64,000 nt of DNA, from contig ARYC01000247.1 in the NCBI GenBank assembly GCA_000711775.1, positions 62,001 to 126,000 of the forward strand. The letters run 5' to 3'. The notes below the pieces were generated by a model that was given only the letters and a program-made list of their open reading frames with translations, did no database searches and was not told where the DNA came from. The stretch's first letter is position 1, and each line of letters starts with the position of its first letter. The position numbers and the translations under genes were made by a program. Shown here piece by piece: positions 60,851 through 64,000 of this stretch. Source of the stretch: Oxytricha trifallax. Taxonomy: Eukaryota > Ciliophora > Spirotrichea > Sporadotrichida > Oxytrichidae.

Positions 60851-61211
60851 CAAAACCCCAAAACTCCTTAATGAAGTTTATAAGTGCTTTGATTTGTAGG
60901 GTATAGTTGGGGTCTTATTGGGGTAGTGGAAAGAAGCGCAGGTTTTTTGTGAATTTTAAGTATAATTAATGATTATTAGGAGATTTAACTCAAACAAATA
61001 TAATCTGCTTGTCTTTATTGTATCTCTTCAATCTTGCTCTCTGTATTGGTTCAAGTAATTCGTTTAAGGATTACTTTAGATTATGATGGTGCTCTTACTA
61101 TTTTCATGTCTACAATCTATTTGATTTCTTTGCAGATATCTTCCTGCTTTATATGCTTACTGGCTAAACTTAATGATTATTTTACTTATTTGGTGCCATA
61201 GAAAGACGTAC
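60851..61211. mobile_element. TBE: TBE E5, decayed left end
   Basis: Starts CAAAACCCCAAAACTCC at 60851 after ATT. The next 80 bp match the right end of E3 in reverse (GTTTATAAGTGCTTTGATTT, GGGTATAGTTGGGGTCTTAT). From about 60950 to 61211 the minus strand is a degenerate 57 kDa C-terminus (SKVILKRIT, then TGA). It is cut at 61211 by E6; its remainder should lie beyond the window. Confidence 0.8.
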
Positions 61212-61299
61212 ATTCAAAATCCCAAAACCCTTTCAGTAGTTTGATTGGAATTTTTGATTGATAATAGTTGACTATTAGTGCATACATTATTAGGGTTTT

Positions 61300-61766
61300 G
61301 GGTTTCATACCTATGTTCTGTCGGTGATTGGCCAGACCAATCCCGTTGGGTCATCGGGTTCGAATCCCCGTCGGAGTAGGACTTTGACGACGGCCTCGAA
61401 AGAGGGAAAATTCTCAAAGTCCCTAGGGTTCTGTAGTTTCTGTACCTAGACAAAGCACGGGGAACTCCAGGGTTACATTGGTTCCGTACCTGGTTAACAA
61501 CACTGGGCCATAGTCCCACAGTAGAGGTACATCTGTGCTCCTCCGGGAGACAAGTATCTCTCATGCGCCTTAGGTGGCAAAGTCACCGAACTAACCACTG
61601 CCCTGACTTAGGAAAATGGATGCTACATGGAAAAAGAACATGAGTTTGGTCAACGACGATTTTGATGGTAATCTTACCTGATGCTTCAGTGGGGAGGGTC
61701 TGGATGTAGGTTGTAAAATATATGTTGATATCCCTTAATTTAATTTCCTTAATTCAATTCAATTCA
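61300..61766 (+). mobile_element. tRNA-derived SINE-like retroposon, GC-rich
   Basis: Flanked by the 11-bp direct repeat ATTAGGGTTTT (61289-61299 and 61767-61777); E2 and E4 have one continuous copy of this site. The head carries a pol III B-box match GGTTCGAATCC (61357-61367) and upstream sequence GATTGGCCAGACCAATCC-like to a tRNA body. The 3' end is a short tandem repeat tail (AATTC repeated, 61740-61766). The first 320 bp are about half GC, against roughly a quarter in the window. A tRNA-like head, tail and target duplication are the hallmarks of a SINE. The open frame on the minus strand is a by-product of the high GC. Confidence 0.75.
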
Positions 61767-61853
61767 ATTAGGGTTTTAATAGGGTTTATGTAGGGATTTA
61801 ATGTTTAAATATTAGTAATTTAAGTGAGTTTAACAAGCGAGTTTTTAAAAATT

Positions 61854-63267
61854 TCACACAAACATAAGCTTAAAGTCATGTGGCAGTTCTTTGAATTTTA
61901 TTTGTCTAAGTTGATGTTTGATTATTTCTATTGTTTATTAATTCTCTTCGCTTGGCTTGACAATAGTTGAGTATGCAAGTTCTCTGAGACCTCCATTTAT
62001 TTTATCGAGATATTGTTTGATTCTCTGCTTAGAATCTCTCTCACCCCTGCAGCTAAAGTAATCGTTTCTTGTCATGTCGCTCTCTATTATTATTACTCCC
62101 AGAGCCCAGATATCCCATTTAGTGTTTCCATCTCTCCAATCCTCTCTCTCTCTGGGAAATATGCAGGAGTGCCGTATACATTTCCTTATGCAGAGGCTTG
62201 CACTCTTTGAGCTCTGTTGAAGTCAATAATATAAACTCTAAGAGGCTGAAAGTTCATCATGATGTTCTCTGGCTTTAAGTCTCAATGAACATAACCTAGC
62301 TTGTGAAGCTCTTCAATCCCCTCAACTATCTGCTATACAATCTCGCTAATTTATCTCTGACATCTATTGTCAGATAAGAATTATCTGTAAGTCATTTCAA
62401 GCAAAGGAAACCTGAAGGCTACATGATCTTTACCAAGTAAAATAGCATCAAGCTAGATGATATGCCTGCACTCATTTAACTTTGCCTTTTAAAGAGCATA
62501 ATACTCATTACCAAATTCCATTTGGAACTTGTCATCAGCAAGGAAGTAACTGAATGTAAATATCTTGTAACCATATTAATCATCAGAAATGACTCTCTTC
62601 TCTATTTTATCTTCAAGAGTGAGGAAACTTTCTAGACAAGAATCTAAGTCAATAATCTTTAATATAGGAATCTTCATTGCCTCTATTTTAACCATGATTT
62701 TATTGATCTCGGAGACTGGAAAATTCTTGACTGCTTTCTTCATTTTAACTTACTTCTACACTTCAGTTCTAAGAGACTCCACTGTGTTTCTTGACCATTT
62801 TTTTTAGAGGAATCTATTCCCTGTAGGTTCATGAATAAGAAAAAACTTTGATTGTGCATTTTCTATAAGTGCACTTTTAGATTTCTAGTTTGAGAATATG
62901 GCTTCTCACAGAACTCACAGACATACTTCCCTTAGCATTTCGTTGTGTATATCTCTCAAATGTCTCTTATAAAATGACTTGTAAGGGAAAACTTTATTGC
63001 ATTCTTTGCATTAATAGTCAACTTTGGCTGGTATTTATAAATGCTCTATGACGGATTATTTAACCTCCTTCTCAATTTACACAAATTATGTGATGACCTC
63101 CTACTTAATTTATATATAATCTCAAAGCTAGACTAGTCAAAGTTGTCAAAAGTAGGCTCCCTCTGAGTACAAGCGTCTCTGGTCTCTACTTTTATTGGTT
63201 GATGGAATGTTAATTTTTATTGGCTATATCCAAGTAATGCCGCTCTTCTCAATAAGTTAGCGCTCAT
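61854..63267 (-). CDS. TBE E6 57 kDa zinc-finger/kinase
   Basis: Start ATG at 63265-63267 (MSANLLRRAALLG); stop TGA at 61854-61856. Two zinc-finger-type segments lie near 62860-63010, with the pattern C-x2-C...H-x4-H. The kinase half shows LPLLEMTYR, HKLGYVH and DLKPENIM (about 62275), IIDFNRAQRV (about 62220) and GNVYGTPAYFPERED (about 62165). As in E4, the HRD Arg codon appears as TGA on the coding strand (TCTCAATGAAC at 62280), so the kinase is predicted dead or truncated. Length is 1,414 bp, one base off frame. Confidence 0.8.
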
Positions 63268-63469
63268 ATTAGTTTGCTGATATATTTTATTATAATAATG
63301 ATAAAATATACCTTGATAAACTTTAATAGTTGAGTATAAGTCACTGTGGTAAATTCTCATCTGAGAGGTAAGAAAATTGAATAACCATAAAAAGACTGTG
63401 AGTTGACATATTTTATGAGAATTTTATATATTTTAGTAAATTAAAATACTCCTAATGAAGTTTAGTTTC

Positions 63470-63640
63470 TCTAAGAGGTTCTCCAAATCAAGTTTTACTT
63501 AATTTGGAGGTAAAATTATTAAGCATTTTTAAATTTGATATGCTCCTTATTAAATTTTAACCTTAAAATTTAACTCCTAATAAAGTTTGAACTTAATTTG
63601 GAGGACCTCCTAAAATAATAATACATTTATTAGGAGCAAT
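63470..63640. repeat. E6 internal repeats between divergent genes
   Basis: Alternating copies of CTCCAAATCAAGTTTTACTT, TTTGGAGG, CTCCTAATAAAGTTT and GGAGGACCTCC, the same set as E2 and E4. The strongest inverted unit is GGAGGACCTCC. Positioned between divergent 57 and 22 kDa start codons. Confidence 0.6.
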
Positions 63641-63832
63641 TAATGGAGATAGAATGATAAAAATGGAAATCAATCTGTGAAACTTGGAGCAAGTTGTTCA
63701 ATGCTTCTCCGCATATCTTTTCAAGGTTGACCTCCAGTAGGTCCTCCCTATTTAGTAGTAAGATTTTAATAAACTTAGAATGGATCTTCATAATTTTAAA
63801 TTTCATTAACATTTCTAGAAAGAGGAAGCAAG

Positions 63833-64000
63833 ATGGAGTCTATGAATGATGCAATGAAGAGAATTTAATCTCAAGATTTAATAGGAAAATTTCGAAGTAA
63901 AGATGACCTCTATAAATACTTGGTATAGCAAGGTAAATTCTTAATTAAGATTAATACATCCATTATAGTTGGACTCTTCTTGCCAACTTAGGAAGGAACT
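63833..64000 (+). CDS. TBE E6 22 kDa protein, N-terminal part
   Basis: Start MESMNDAMKRI at 63833. The intron (about 63933-63969, GTAAAT...TATAG) is nearly identical to that of E4, then VGLFLPT-EGT up to the window edge. Truncated only by the window. Confidence 0.85.

Larger units (their letters stand above)
61215..64000. mobile_element. TBE: TBE E6, left part, nested in E5, runs off window
   Basis: Starts CAAAATCCCAAAACCCTTTC at 61215 after ATT (61212-61214). Inverted relative to E4 and almost identical to it, with a 467-bp SINE-like insertion near its end. It holds a full 57 kDa gene (minus) and the start of a 22 kDa gene (plus). The transposase and right terminus lie outside the window. 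Confidence 0.9.

Noticed and set aside
61316..61380. Genuine tRNA gene
   Set aside because: The B-box is good, but the cloverleaf does not close (T-stem mismatched, no clear anticodon stem or acceptor pairing); better as a SINE head.
61214..61564. 116-codon open frame on the minus strand
   Set aside because: Covers the GC-rich SINE-like insert and the TBE terminus; high GC lowers stop frequency. No protein-family features.

Overview
The window reads as germline (micronuclear) DNA of a hypotrich ciliate of the Oxytricha/Stylonychia type. Three things support this. (1) Real reading frames run through TAA and TAG as sense codons (Gln) and end at TGA. (2) Several transposons end in C4A4-type inverted repeats and are flanked by 3-bp ANT duplications, the hallmark of telomere-bearing elements (TBE). 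(3) Genes are broken by short AT-rich segments flanked by 4-5 bp direct repeats (pointers) whose removal restores a conserved protein, which is how internal eliminated sequences (IES) behave. No bacterial signals are present. Species is inferred, not proven.

Layout. 1-5245: a long foldback repeat whose right arm has been entered by a complete TBE (E1, 1191-5220; kinase/zinc-finger '57 kDa', '22 kDa' and transposase '42 kDa' genes). 5462-6300: a foldback element with an 8-bp target duplication. 6841-11027 (minus): a membrane-anchored hybrid histidine kinase with at least three provable IESs. 11.1-14.0 kb: mostly AT-rich spacer with one palindromic MITE (12474-12898). 14.06-49.4 kb: a mosaic tandem array of paralogous blocks (A to F) built from one set of coding cassettes, here called X1-X4 (shared N-terminal part), Y1, Y2 and following small cassettes, and a long coiled-coil tail that is complete only in block C (24490-28956). 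Block D is decayed and carries a second copy of the 12.5-kb MITE; block E is better preserved and ends in a second copy of the coiled-coil 3' end; block F is split by TBE E2 (42611-48408), itself carrying four separate insertions. 49.4-52.0 kb: AT-rich, with one coding-like stretch. 52025-64000: a transposon nest. Old element E3 (52025-60496) is interrupted in its 57 kDa gene by E4 (56138-60299). Decayed E5 (from 60851) is entered by E6 (from 61215, running off the window), which carries a GC-rich tRNA-derived SINE-like insertion.

Functionally the TBE genes would serve transposon movement and, from work on Oxytricha, germline DNA elimination. The kinase is an ordinary host signalling gene. 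The cassette array is the most unusual part: one upstream MDS end carries the same pointer (AGTGT) as several downstream copies of the next cassette, so more than one joined product is possible in principle. All joins are inferred by reading alone; no macronuclear sequence was available.
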